NCBI GenBank assembly: GCA_036250195.1 | Contig: JAVHZZ010000001.1 | Coordinates: 393,030,783-393,094,782 of the forward strand | DNA: 64,000 bases | DNA from: Mixophyes australis | Lineage: Eukaryota; Chordata; Amphibia; Anura; Limnodynastidae | Direction of reading: 5' to 3' | In this document: positions 1-11,171 of the stretch, in pieces | Position numbering within the stretch: the first letter of the stretch is position 1 | Layout: the number at the start of each line of letters is the position of its first letter | Program-made: the position numbers and the translations under genes | The notes under the pieces: model-generated | Databases searched by the model: none | The model's input: the letters and a program-made list of their open reading frames with translations, nothing else | What the model was told of the DNA's origin: nothing

Positions 1-344
1 AGGTTAGCTGACAGGCAAACTGGACGCTATAACCGGCAGGGAGGCTAAGCCCTCCCTGCCTTATATTGTAATATGGGCCAATCAGGGCTTAGCCCTGTGA
101 TGATTGACAGAGTGGGGGGGCAAATAGGTAAGGCTAGATTAATTAGCCCGCAGGCTAGACAATTAGCGCATGCACCCGGCTTCAGCATTAGCCAGGGCGC
201 AGCGCTTCATAAACTCGGCGTCCGTCCGTTGCCTTGACAACGGCCTGGTGCGAGTAACAGGAAATGACGTCCTGGCCGTCTCCATGACGACCGGGACGCT
301 CGCCAGGACAGGAAGGGAACCGCGGCTCCTGACAATATTAAGAT
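1..344. other. GC-rich unassigned sequence at window edge
   Basis: No gene is recognised. A 10-bp inverted repeat (35-44 with 51-60) lies near the left edge and the segment is CpG-rich around 180-330. From about 333 onward the sequence resembles the CR1 LINE that resumes at 648, so the CR1 remnant probably began here before the MITE at 353 inserted. The 85-codon frame at 170-427 runs into that MITE and is not considered real. Confidence 0.4.
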
Positions 345-352
345 ATTTTAGC

Positions 353-639
353 CATACTTACCAACTTTTTTCAGTTGGTATCCGGGAGCCTCTCGTGGCA
401 GGTGGGCGTGCGGGGGCGGGGCTCTGAAATCGCGTCATTTTGGCTTCCCGTGACGTGATGACGCAAAACGCATCATTTGACAGCGAGGGCGGGGCCAAAT
501 GCCGCGATTCCCGCAGAATCGCAGCATTTTGGCCCTAATTCGGGCACATGCGGGAGATTGCCACACTCTCCCGGGAGTCCGGGAGTCCCACCCAAAATGC
601 GGGTGTCTCCCGGACATTCCGGGAGAGTTGGCAAGTATG
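353..639. mobile_element. Non-autonomous hAT element, CATACTT..AAGTATG family
   Basis: A 287-bp element with inverted ends (CATACTTACCAAC at the left; GTTGGCAAGTATG at the right) and a perfect 8-bp TSD, ATTTTAGC, at 345-352 and 640-647. It sits inside the antisense CR1 LINE: the flanking sequence rejoins to match the second CR1 copy near 48,070. The interior is GC-rich and has no coding capacity. A related element lies at 33,090-33,393 and a right-end fragment near 61,340-61,399. An 8-bp TSD is the hallmark of the hAT superfamily; the family name is not known to me. Confidence 0.85.
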
Positions 640-647
640 ATTTTAGC

Positions 648-1959
648 CTATCCAGGTAAGTTTTGTGATGGAGGACATGCACCATTTTAGTTACCCTTTG
701 TTACCCTTCTTTTTATAGTCTCTAATGTATTTTTAGCCTTCTGGAGATAATACTATATTTATCTTTTGGGTTTTTGATACCATAGTGCCCATTATTCTGC
801 ATTTTTTGGCATTAAATGGTAGTTTCCACGCCCTTGATCATTCCTCTAGTTTACCTAAATCATTAATAATTTGTTTTACCCCTCCAGGTGTGTCTACCCT
901 GTTGTATATCTGTGTGTCACCATTTGACTTGCCTTTTTCATTACTTTGTTACATTGCTTACCTGCCTAAGTCACCTGAAATAGTGACTCCTTTCCTCCTC
1001 AGTAGTTTCCATTATAGTGCCATTAATACTATATTTAGCACTTGGGTTTTTGAAACCAAAGTGCATGATTTTACATTTAGTTTTTGGCATTAAACTGTAT
1101 TTACCACTCTCTTGACTATTCCTCTAGTCTACCTAGATCATCATTTGTTTTACCCCTCGTGTTGTGTCTACCCTGTTGTATATCTTTGTGTCATCTGAAA
1201 AAAGGCATACTTTCCTTTCAATACCATTTGCAATGTCACCAATAAAGATATTAAAAAGCACTGATCTAAGTACAGATCCCTGGGGTACTTCACTGATAAC
1301 CTTTCATGCCTGTGAATGTACTCCATTTACTAGAACTCTGTTTTGTATCCTGCAACCAAGATCTTATCAACCATCTTATAATCACATCCAAACTTTCGAG
1401 TTTATTTAACAGTTTTCGATGTGGGACAATGTCAAAAGTCTTTCCAAAATCTAGATAAGCTTCATCTACACCCCGTCCCCCCTTGATCTATTGCTTTAGT
1501 CAGTCAGTCAAAAAGGTCAATAAGATGTGTTTGACACGATCTCCACCCAGTAAATCCATGCTGTTTTGGAACCCGTAAATTTTTAGATATTCTACAGCTC
1601 TTTCTTATAAGAGTGTTTCCATCAATGTCCCTGCTACTGATGTAAGGCTCACTGGTCGGATGTTGCTCGCCTCTTCCTTGCTTCCACTTTTGTGCAGTGG
1701 GACTACATTCACTCTTTTCCAGTCCTCAGGAATTACTCCTGTAACTAGTGATTGATTGAATAATTCTGTTAATGGTGTTACCAACACCCATTTAAGCTCT
1801 TTTAGTATCATTGGATGTATCCTATCTGGCCCCATTGATTTATCCACTTTCAGTTTTGAGATGTCAGTTAGGACCTTCTCCTCTGTAAATATACTTGTAT
1901 CTACCTCATTGAATATACTTGCAACTTAACTGTGGCTCCTTCCCCTCTCTTTCTGTAGC
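648..1959 (-). pseudogene. CR1-type LINE remnant, reverse transcriptase part
   Basis: Reading the minus strand gives typical CR1/L2-like reverse transcriptase segments. These are DKSMGPDRIHP..PEDWKRVNVVPLHKSGSK..RPVSLTSV at 1605-1847, the motif-A stretch AYLDFGKTFDIVPH near 1405-1480, and a motif-C stretch FSDDTK near 1190. The frame changes repeatedly and stops are frequent, so the copy is dead. It parallels the better preserved remnant at 47,512-50,358 along its length. It is cut on the left by the MITE at 353-639 and on the right by an LTR at 1960. The assignment to CR1 rather than L2 rests partly on the ATTCTATG-like tail of the second copy. Confidence 0.85.
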
Positions 1960-3328
1960 TGTGGTGGTCGAGTACTGATGGGAAATCCTTCCCTTACCTT
2001 GTCCTCCAGACACGAGTCAGGTTCTTTTCTGTTCGGATATCCAGTGGTCAGGAGATAAATACTTCAATGAAAGGGACAAGGATTGGTCAAACAACTTGGG
2101 TTTATTGAGAATGCGGTAAGGATAGTTTTGGTAAGCCACCGCGCCACTGACCCCTTCAGCTCAATAATTATGGCTAAATAATGCGTCTGATCAGCATAGA
2201 GCACAATAGCATTTAACATATAACATACACCTGGTGAGTATAAGGCACAATAGCGATAACATCTTCAATGCACATTGTCTAATAAGGCACACTGGTAATC
2301 ACAGTTACTACTTTCAAGTTAACAATATCTGACTGGTGATAATGCAAGAACCATCAATAATAACCCATCAAGACTCTTACGGTCACTACCGTGCCCACTA
2401 GAGGGCTCCTTCTTATTCAGGAGTTTGGGGTACCGTGCTATTCCCTCTGGGTTAACTTGAATCGCAGTGGTACCGCTAACGCTGAATGTCACACCTTCAA
2501 TATCAATAAATCAACTCTTAGGTAAATCACATAACATTAACATCATCTAAAACATTTGGTGCACCAATATTATCCCCGGTAACGTTACCATATTTTCCAC
2601 TCAGTCCTGGGCTGACCTGTGCACAGGAATTAGGTAGTGTTCCAATGTCCTGCAGAGGTTTCCAGAAGGGTTAAGTATTATAGTAGAAAGCAGGGCTGTT
2701 GCTCAGTTCAGCCACAAGATGGCGCTGTTCCCTCAACAGTCAATGAATCTATATTAGCACGTTTGCTCTGCAACAGGGGATAGTGTCCAGATATCAGCAA
2801 CACATAGGATATAGCTTAATTGTTCCCTGCAGCCTGTGTAAAGGTATGATCTGGGGGAAAACTCTCACAATCCTTCCTTGTACAAGAATGCAATGGCAGT
2901 TTTGGGTACATTCTCTCATCACTCTTCCCTCTGACACTGGGGTGTGTGCAATACACTGCAGGCTAGGGTTTTACCTTGAGAGGGTTCTGTAGTTAGTGGA
3001 GACTGTCTTTGGTGCCCCACTGCGTGTCCCCAGCTGTTCTCCGTCCGCTTTGCTGGCAATGTCACCAGTTCTGGCAGCAGCTTATCTTCTCTCTGCTCGA
3101 CTGCACCTCAGCCCCCCTTGTTCCTTCTACCATGCTGCTCTCTCTTTCTCCTCTTTCCTGCACATCCTCTTCCTGTTACTCCCCCAGCCAATCAGGGCCT
3201 TCATCCTCCTCCTGCCAATCACTCCTGGTCACAAGTCTCCAGGAGCACAATTAACCCCTTGTAGCCCTGCATTTTAACAGCGATTATGCACTCCTCTGTG
3301 CTGTTCAACTGGGCTTTGGGGCACCACA
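1960..3328 (-). mobile_element. Probable solo LTR inserted in the CR1 LINE
   Basis: The insertion is inferred by comparison with the second CR1 copy, where the sequence before 1960 runs straight into the sequence after 3328. The inserted 1369 bp starts TGTGGTG and ends CACCACA, a perfect 7-bp inverted end of the TG..CA type seen in LTRs. An AATAAA-like signal on the minus strand (TTTATT at 2101-2106) suggests minus orientation. I could not find a matching TSD (left TAGC, right TAAT), so the exact borders are uncertain. No internal retroviral genes are present. Confidence 0.55.
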
Positions 3329-4389
3329 TAATGAATATTGAGCATAAATAATTATTAAGATGATCTGCCATTTCCCTGTCTCCCACAACAAAACTTTCAC
3401 ACTTTGTCTTTAGTCTTATTATTCCCCCTTTGTTTTTCTCCTTTTACTTACATACATAAAAACAGATTTTCCCCCTTTACCTGTTGACTGGGCCATTTTC
3501 TCTTCAGCGTGTGCATTTGCACATCTGATCACCTTCTTAGCATCTTTCTGTCTAGATTATGTCAAGATACACCTGTTTCTCTTCATTGTTCTGAGACTGC
3601 TTATATTCCTTAAGCCATTAGTCACAATGCTTGCTATTCTTTCGCAAACCACACTGACTTCCTTCAGTGATAATCGTGTTAACGGGGATTTACATCTCCA
3701 CTAAAATGACTATTCCTGAAAAAGAAGAAGGCAATTTAAGCAGACTTACCTTAAACCCGAAGATCCAGCTCTCTGACGGCAGCGCCTGCAGACAGCCAGT
3801 CATTACGATGAGGCAGCTGTCCGGCACTTCACTTGGACGTCAGTGCGCCGTTCATTCATGTTAATTTAAAGTGACAATGTTTGGACCCCTCAGGCTTACT
3901 GTTAAACAGTAAGTTAACACGTACCCAACCCACTTCTGTTTCCTTGAGCTTTTCGTAACTCTTTTGATACAAAGGTCATTAGCTCTTAGTACTGCACTTT
4001 TTAATTTTCCCTACCTCTCCTGCACTCCTTTCAAGTTCCTCCACTCTGCCAAAGAGCCTCTTACACATTTTCCCATCTCTGCAAAGTCAGCTTTCCTAAA
4101 ATCTAACACCTTTGTTTTTGTGTGGTATGAGTCAGTCTCTGTCTTTATACTAAACCATACTGCTTGATGATCACAGGGTCCTAGGGTCTCAACAACATTT
4201 ACATTGGGTATTCTGTCACCATTTGTAAGTATTAAGTCTAATATTGCGTCTTTGCGAGTGGACTCCCTCACCAGTTGTTTGAGAGCTGCTTACTGCTAGG
4301 AATTCAGAATATCCCTACTTCTAGTGGAACTTGCAAAAGAGCCCTCCCGGTTTACATCAGGTAGATTAAAGTTTCCCATGACTATTACC
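3329..4389 (-). pseudogene. CR1-type LINE remnant, between endonuclease and RT
   Basis: This continues the remnant at 648-1959 after the LTR. The minus strand at 4011-4271 reads TRKDAILDLILTNGDRIPN..LGPCDHQAVWFSIKT, the C-terminal end of the apurinic-like endonuclease domain (the SDH motif is here CDH). After it comes the charged linker that precedes the RT. It matches 49,480-50,185 of the second CR1 copy. It carries an insertion at about 3663-3936 and is interrupted at 4390 by a hAT element whose TSD, CTATTACC, is LINE sequence. Confidence 0.85.
3663..3936. mobile_element. Small insertion with TTAA-containing inverted ends
   Basis: Roughly 270 bp here are absent from the matching CR1 copy near 49,830. 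The insert contains CGTGTTAAC at its left and GTTAACACG at its right, so TTAA lies at 3679-3682 and 3914-3917. A 19-bp palindrome sits at 3895-3913. TTAA-specific elements such as piggyBac or Kolobok relatives are possible, but ACTTC also repeats at the outer edges, so the true borders are not settled. Confidence 0.35.
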
Positions 4390-5946
4390 CAGGGGCTGGC
4401 TGGCAGACTTTAGCCCGGGGGGCAAGCACATAGCACAGGCCCATAATTAGCGGCCCATCCTTAAAGCATGGTCTTCGATACAATATATATTTATCAATAT
4501 AAAAGAGACTATTTTAGTGTTATTTAATGCAGCGATACTTTATTATTATAAATGATAAATCTTAAATAATGCAAACAAAAAAATACAACAAAAACAAACC
4601 TCACTATATATTGCGTTTTATTTTATATGTTCCTTCTCTCTACAGTACTTTTGTTTTTGTTTTATTACATACCTCGCTGATTACAATGGGGTATATATCA
4701 ATAGATTATATAATGTTCTATTACAGTACTGAACACAGGGCCTGATTTATCAAAATGTAAAAAGCCCTTTTGCTTTAAAAACCTGATGTTTTTGCCAGCA
4801 AAAGGGCTTGTTTTTGCATTGGACTATATACTAATAGGGTTATTATTTGTTTTAGGGTTAGCCCAAAACAAATAATATAAGCGATGCTACTGGTAGGAGA
4901 AGCAGAGCACTAGGTATCACACCCTGGCCCAGAGCTGGATTAAGGCTCTGGGGGCACAGGGTACTTTAGACAGGGGGGACCCCTATGATATAACATTGTT
5001 ATCATTTTAGACAAATACACAGGCAATACTGTGTGCACTACTATTAGCTTTGCCTTTACAAGCAGTACAGTGTGAAGTGGGATATACCTCCCAACTGCCC
5101 TTGCAGTTGGACCAAATCCTGACTAAGTGAGACAGTCACCCAAATTTAGGACTGCTCCAACAGATTCAGGACCGTTGGCAGACTGTCCTCCCCTCTCCTA
5201 CCTGTTCTTGTCACTTTCACCACTGGTGGCTGCTGGTGTCTTTAGATCAGTTGCTGCTTGTCTAGATACTGGAATGTTGGGGGCATTATTTGGTAAAATA
5301 ATGGGTACATGAAATTTAGAAAACTCCAACCAGCCAGTGTGTTAAATCAATATGACACCCACATTTTATAATAAAGCCTCCCTCCAGCCATAAATTAAAA
5401 TAATAGTATTCACATTTGATAAATATATCTATTTCTCTCCAACTAGCCCTGACATTAAATTAATAGCATACACATTTAATAAATAGACCTATTTCCCGCT
5501 AACATTAAACAGTATTCTCATTAAATAAACAAACCTATTTCCCTCCCTCCAAACAGCCCCAGCAATAAATTAAAGAACATTTACGTTTAATAAATAAAAC
5601 AATTTCCCACAACCATCCCAGGCATTAAATAATTCATAATCACATTTAATAAATATACCTCATTTTCCCCAAACACCCCACATTCAATTAACAGCTCTCA
5701 AACCACTCCAGCATTAAACTAAAGGTCCAATCACCCCATCCTTACTTCATAGGCCCCACTATTAAATTGCCCCACCACCCACAAATAAGATAGCATTAGC
5801 CCCCAACCTGCACTCCACCATTAAATTAATAGCCTACCTCCCACATTATATTAAGATCACCCTTCCCTCACACATTATATTAATATACTGGCCCCCTCAC
5901 ACACATACAATATACTGGCACACACAATATATATACTGGCACACAC

Positions 5947-5986
<40 letters not shown>

Positions 5987-6059
5987 CACGTACACACACA
6001 CACACACTCACAATATATATAGTGGCCCCCTCACACACAATATATATACTGGCACACAC

Positions 6060-6099
<40 letters not shown>

Positions 6100-6522
6100 C
6101 ACGTACACACACACACACACAATATATAGTGGCCCCCTCACAATACACTGACACACACAATACACTGACACACAATACACTGACAAATAAACACACACAC
6201 ATACACTGACACACACACACACTATACAGTGACATACCACCTCCCCGCCCCTGCCTGCTCTTACCTTGATCCAGCCGCGCTGCGCGGCGAAGTTCTTAGT
6301 CTTCACACATGGAGCGACACCTGTCATGTGGTGCAAGTTCCATGTGACAGCAATAGGAGGCCACACAAAGTGGGAGAGGTGGAGGACAGACCGTGTAGTA
6401 GGAGAAGGTGGCTGGTCCCAGACGAGGGGGCAGCCAGCAATAGAGACTAGGCAGGAACCGACCCAAAATAGTCTTTTTTGGTCTGGCTCGGGGAGCATAT
6501 GTCCCTCTGCCCCCCGCTTCTG
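4390..6522. mobile_element. Non-autonomous hAT element, CAGGGG..GGCTGGC family
   Basis: A 2133-bp element flanked by a perfect 8-bp TSD, CTATTACC, at 4382-4389 and 6523-6530. The flanking sequence is continuous CR1 LINE across the insertion. The left end, with CAGGGGCTGGCTGGC followed by GCCCGGGGGGCA, matches the ends of the short elements at 12,276-12,447 and 54,624-54,781. The interior has no transposase. It holds a segment at about 5130-5312 that recurs inverted at about 39,120-39,300, and a compound CA/TA microsatellite near the right end. A start-like sequence near 4930 suggests another nested element. Confidence 0.8.
5893..6235. repeat. Compound (CA)n/(TA)n microsatellite
   Basis: Alternating runs of CA and TA, including two pure TA tracts near 5950-5980 and 6062-6095. 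They are embedded in a short imperfect repeat carrying GTGGCCCCCTCACA. Open frames across it are artefacts of the dinucleotide repeat. Confidence 0.95.
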
Positions 6523-6960
6523 CTATTACCTCTCATTTTAATGCTATATTATTGATGTCCTGCAATAGGTTCCTGTCCAGTTCCTCTTCCTAACCTAGTG
6601 ATCCATAGATCATCCCGTTATGAAGAATAGCCTTCTCCTCCATTGCTATGGTCACCCAAAGGGCCTCAGTTTTTTTCTTAAATACTTTGTATTAAAGTAG
6701 TATTTATGCTTTTTTTTTCATATACAGTACTAGCCATCCTCCATTTCCACCCACTCTGTCCTTCCTAAATAAAGTATATCCCAGTATAGCTATGTCCCAG
6801 TCATGATTTTCATTGCACAATGACTCCATTCACAATATCCAGATCATCCCTTGTCATTATAGCAATTAGTTCTGGGATTTTATTTCCTATAGTCTTAGCA
6901 TTTGCACACAAAGCTCTAAGAACTTTATTTGTGCATCTCTCTGCCTATGTTTATTTGGTT
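6523..6960 (-). pseudogene. CR1-type LINE remnant, endonuclease N-terminal part
   Basis: This is the upstream continuation of the antisense CR1 after the hAT insertion. On the minus strand, broken frames read NAKTIGNKIPELIAIMTRDDLDIV, which resembles the NARSLxNKxxEL start of the CR1/L2 endonuclease. Further stretches correspond to the end of the same domain (compare 50,190-50,358). Several stops and frameshifts are present. The border near 6960 is approximate. Confidence 0.7.
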
Positions 6961-7152
6961 TTGATCTGTATTGTCTTTTATTGCTGTGGATAATCTCCAG
7001 GCAAGGCCCTTGGTGTGCAATGTGTGCTTGGGCAATTATTGTATACAATAACAGATCTCAGCCTTTGCCCACCTGAATTTTCCACCAGTCCCAACTCACA
7101 TCTAATCTATCATAATCAAATGCTAATCATAATTGTTTATCATGTACATGGT

Positions 7153-7508
7153 GGGCCTGAGTCATTAAGGACAAACTATGTTACAATGCCAGGAGTGCAA
7201 ATTAGTTTATTATTTTGTACATAAGTTAAATACTGGCTGTTTTTTCATCTAGCACACAAATACTTTATAGCTTTATTTTTACATTGAAATTTAAAGTTGA
7301 TCTAAGACACGCCCTACCCCAACTATAAATCTGTCCCCACATTTTAGGTTTACTTCCCATTTAATGCAACATCGTTTTGCCCAGGTGCAAAGTTACTCCT
7401 TTTTATGGTTTGCTATCCTTAATGATTCAGGCACACCATGTGCATGCAGCAAAAAAAGTCCTTTATTTACTCCTTATTTTGCCTTACTTTCCTTAATGAC
7501 TCAGGCCC
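7153..7508. mobile_element. MITE, GGGCCTGATTCATTAAGG family, rearranged copy
   Basis: Ends are GGGCCTGAGTCATTAAGG and CCTTAATGACTCAGGCCC. A further internal end-like sequence near 7415-7435 suggests a rearranged or nested copy. The same family is seen at 10,838-11,168 and 32,305-32,988. No clean TSD is visible here. The interior shares TAAATACTG and tail-type segments with the 10.8-kb copy. No coding sequence. Confidence 0.65.
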
Positions 7509-7686
7509 ATGCAAAAAAACATTTTTTTCATTTTGGGTGGCGTTATCCTTGAAACGTGTATAAATGTGTTACTGGCATCTAAGTTTGTTATTCTATGTTT
7601 TGACACATATTCCTTCAGCACAAATATCTAAATACGTTGTTACTCTTTGAATGGGGAGGGAGGGCTGTGGGGTTGAAACAACACTA

Positions 7687-7862
7687 GGGGCTAGATTTAA
7701 TAAGCTGCAGGTTTGAAAAAGTGGGGATGTTGCCTATAGCAACCAATCAGATTCTAGCTTTCATTTATTTAATACTTTCTACAAAATGACAGCTAAAATC
7801 TGATTGGTTGCTATAGGCAACATCCCCACTTTTTCAAACCCGCAGCTTAGTAAATCTAGCCC
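7687..7862. mobile_element. Fold-back MITE, GGGGCTAGATTTA family
   Basis: A 176-bp element whose two halves are inverted repeats of roughly 75 bp, containing GTTGCCTATAGCAACCAATC and its complement. It is flanked by TA on both sides. A related copy lies at 30,867-31,017. It has no coding capacity. The flank is compatible with a TA-targeting element, but with two nucleotides that is weak evidence. Confidence 0.75.
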
Positions 7863-7864
7863 TA

Positions 7865-8684
7865 GGTTTTCTTTTAAACAGAAGGTGGTGAGATGAATAG
7901 AGGGGGAAGGAGAAAGAAGGTGAGGAGAACTAAGACTGGAGAAGACGGATACACATACTTTATCATGACCAACATTTGTAGCCCAAGCATCTAACTGCGG
8001 CTATTCAGACTTTTTTTCTTTTGCAGCTTTTTGGAACATACAAGTCCTTATGCAAGAAGATGTGTGCTGGGGGAGGGAAGGGTGTTGTACAGTAGGCAAT
8101 GTACTGTAAGGATTCAGACTGGGACATAGTCAAAGACTCGGCTGAAAAAGTAGTTTTATTTGTGGGTGATCTGTAGCAAGTGTAAGTAGCAGATGATTAT
8201 GATGATGATGAAGGACATTCAAACTAGTATACTGTTAGTAATTAGAGGTTTGCAAATGATTCTCAGGCGCTTATTGAGATTTAAGTAGTCGCTCAGCCAT
8301 AGATTAAGATTTGCAGAGTGTGTTGTGGCAAAGATAAAACTTTTCTTTTGTGCACATGTTGGGAAGTTGTTCCTGTTGTGTTAGTTGGGTTAATCAAGTT
8401 TAAATGATACTTCATAGCAATTGAGTTTGTAATATATATAATATAAAAGGTTTTTGTACATGTTTGCAAGTTAGATGTAACTGTCTGAGGGCTGTGTCTG
8501 TTATCATGAGGATGCATCTGCTACTTATTCGGATCTGGGTGCATTTTCAAATCTGAATAAGGCTTATGGCTGAGAGTGCTTGGGAGCTGTTTTCCTTTCA
8601 TGTCTGTGGCAGTGATATGCTTTGTGGCTAGTATGGTTTTAGTATGGTCAGCCTAGTTGGCCAATTGGATAACCAAGCACTGAT
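7865..8684. other. Unassigned sequence
   Basis: No gene, RNA or transposon end is recognised. There is a purine-rich stretch at about 7885-7940 and a short GATGAT run near 8195-8210. The small frames here are not supported by any family resemblance. Confidence 0.4.
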
Positions 8685-8856
8685 GTCATGTACAGGGCCG
8701 GTGCAAGGTTGCCCGGCACCCTAGGCAAAGCTTAAGCTTGCCCCCCCCCCCCCTTCCTCCCCCCCAAATAAAAAAAAATTCTAATTTCTCAACCACTAAC
8801 ACACTTAAAAATAATAACTCTTACCACCTCTTGGCTGGCTACAATGCAGTCCAGGA

Positions 8857-9041
8857 GGTAAATGTATCAATCTGTGGGTTCTTCAACACCCGCGTGTTCA
8901 GCCTCTTCCGCGATCAAATTTCAAGCGGCGCTGCATTGTAAAGGGTTAACTTCCCTTTACAATGCAGCGCCGCTTGAAATTTAATCGCGGAAGAGGCTGA
9001 ACACGCGGGTGTTGAAGAACCCGCAGATTGATACATTTACC
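8857..9041. mobile_element. Long-armed fold-back element (89-bp arms)
   Basis: Arms 8857-8945 and 8953-9041 are reverse complements with only about two mismatches, separated by a 7-bp centre (TTAACTT). It lies entirely within the hAT element at 8693-10,606, so it inserted later or was captured. The outer ends read GGTAAATGTATCAATCTG and its complement. No convincing TSD is visible. No coding function is expected; transcripts would form a very stable stem. Confidence 0.85.
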
Positions 9042-9724
9042 CCCAGATGTCTGACGCAGCACTGATGTCTGATGCAGAATGCTGTCCAGGCTTCACTGCT
9101 GCCCAGGAGCAAACACAGGATATCTAGAGGGGAGGCTCCAAATGCTAGACTTCAGAACAAAACAAACGAAAGAAAAGAAAACATGACATCACTCACCTGT
9201 AACACACTGACATGTACCCCGCTGCCCACCAACTTCACTCACACATGCCCATCTGCCCACTAGCTGTTCTCACATATGTCACCCCTTGCCCATCAGCTTG
9301 TGTCACATATGCCAGCTGCATAACACCAGCTTTACTCACATGCCCCCTGCCCACTACTTGGCTCTCCTCTGTTGCTGTCTATTAATGTATTCTGTAGATG
9401 ATATATTAAATATACTAACACATGCAAATAAATAGAGAAAGGTAATCTAAATGACAGATAATCCAGATCAATCTATTTTATTTGCATTTGTTAATGTATT
9501 CTGCAGATGTAAAATTAATTATACTAATAGAGGGCAACAAACGAGAGCCAAATAGAGGGCAAATACTAATACACATAAATGGTTCCTGAACTATCCTAGA
9601 GTAGCCCCAGCAAGGTGAATTAAAGCTGTGGCTCATTATGCATAGCTGCATTTTGTCACGGCATTATTTTAGTATAAAGACCCCATAGTCTCTAACTCAA
9701 GGACATTTCTAAGTGTAATCCCCC

Positions 9725-10300
9725 GTCTCCCTATTTTCTCCAGCCTCCTCCTCCCCCCCCCAATTTTCTGTAGCATCCATTCTCCTCCCTTTCTGTAGCC
9801 TCCATCCCCCCCCTTTGTATAGCCTCCATTCTCCCCCCTTTGTAAAGCCTCCATTCTCCCCCCTTTGTAAAGCCTCCATTCTCACCCCCTTTGTATAGCC
9901 TCCATTCCCGCCCATTCTGTAGCCTCCATTCTCCCCCCCCTTTGTATAGCCTCCATTCTCCACCCCCTTTGTATAGCCTCGATATCCCACCTTTGTATAG
10001 CCTCCATTATCCCCTTTGTATAGCCGCCATTCTCCCCCTTTGTATAGCCTCCATTCTCCCTCCTTACTGTAGCTTCCATTCCCCCCTCTTTCTGTAGCCT
10101 CCATTCTTCCCCTTTGTATAGCCTCCATTCTCCCCCTTTGTATAGCCTCCATTCTCCCCCCTTTGTATAGCCTCCATTCTCCCCCCTTTGTATAGCCTCC
10201 ATTCTCCCTCCTTACTGTAGCTTCCATTCCCCCTCCATTCTGTAGCTTCCGTTCTCCCCCCTATGTATAGCATCCGTCCCCCGTCCCCTCCTGTTATCTG
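9725..10300. repeat. About 25-bp minisatellite (TTTGTATAGCCTCCATTCTC)
   Basis: More than 20 imperfect units of about 24-26 bp built on CCTTTGTATAGCCTCCATTC followed by a C run. The unit stays open in several frames on both strands and yields low-complexity peptides such as repeated MEAIQRG or YTKGGEWRL. These are not considered proteins. C-run length differs among units, as expected from slippage. Confidence 0.95.
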
Positions 10301-10837
10301 TAGCCTCCTCTTTCTTGTACTCACCTTAACTTCTTCATTTTCCTTCCTTTCTCTTCTTCCTTCGCTTCTGTCTTCTTTCTCTGTCGGCTCCTCTTCACGT
10401 CACGACGCACGACGCTGCCAGGCGCCGGGTAAATTTTAAAATGCGGTGCTGCTACAGTGCAGGCGAGCGGGCAAGCGGGCGGGCGAGCGGGCGGGCGGTA
10501 GCATTTATTTCTAAATCATCACTGGGTCCCCCGCTTCAGTGCTGCCCTCCAGAGCCCGGCGCCCTAGGCAACTGCCTAACGTTGCCTAATGGGAGCGCCA
10601 GGCCTGGTCATGTATAGATAAGCAACATTTTCAAGACTGTTACCTATTTTGCTGCTAAATTTTGCACATTTCTCCAGATTTAATTTGGCATTAAGTGTTT
10701 CTCGTCCTACCCCAACCACACCACAGAGCACAATAAATTTACCGTCACCCAGCTTGTTTTATACACTATAAATTCGATGAAACACGTATTGACAAATACA
10801 GTGCTCAATGGCATTCCGCTACACAGTTTGTGGTATG

Positions 10838-11168
10838 GGGCCTGATTCATTAAGGATCTTAACTTATGAAACTTCTTATTTAAGTCTCCTGGACAAAACC
10901 ATACGATGCAAGTGGTGCAACTTAGTTTTCTGTTTTGCACATAAGTTAAATACTGACTGGTTTTTCATGTAGCACACAAATACTTGATAGCTTATTTGTA
11001 CACTGAAATTTAAAGTTGATATTTGTGTGCTACATGAAAAAACAGTCAGTATTTAACTTATGTGCAAAACAGAATACTAATTTGCACCCCTTGCATTGTA
11101 ACATGGTTTTGTCCAGGAGACTTAAATAAGAAGGTTTCTTAAGTTAAGATCCTTAATGAATCAGGCCC
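10838..11168. mobile_element. Fold-back MITE, GGGCCTGATTCATTAAGG family
   Basis: A 331-bp palindromic element with inverted repeats of well over 100 bp running inward from GGGCCTGATTCATTAAGG. A 3-bp direct repeat, ATG, flanks it (10,835-10,837 and 11,169-11,171). A 3-bp TSD would suit a PIF/Harbinger-type element, but the sequence ATG is not the usual TWA, so superfamily is left open. Related copies lie at 7153 and 32,305. Confidence 0.8.
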
Positions 11169-11171
11169 ATG

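Larger units (their letters stand above)
8693..10606. mobile_element. Non-autonomous hAT element, CAGGGCCGG..CCAGGCCTG family
   Basis: A 1914-bp element with a perfect 8-bp TSD, GTCATGTA, at 8685-8692 and 10,607-10,614. The ends (CAGGGCCGGTGCAAGG and GGGAGCGCCAGGCCTG) match the 408-bp element at 34,594-35,001, including the GGCGCCCTAGGCAA tract inside the right end. It carries a long hairpin (8857-9041) and a 25-bp minisatellite (about 9725-10,300). No transposase remains. Confidence 0.85.

Noticed and set aside
5880..6498. Cysteine/valine-rich and tyrosine/isoleucine-rich frames
   Set aside because: Translation of CA and TA microsatellites.
9725..10300. CRISPR-like repeat arrangement
   Set aside because: Contiguous diverged units without unique spacers, in a eukaryotic-type sequence.
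9669..10324. Long frames on both strands (up to 172 codons)
   Set aside because: Products of a 25-bp minisatellite lacking stops in several frames.
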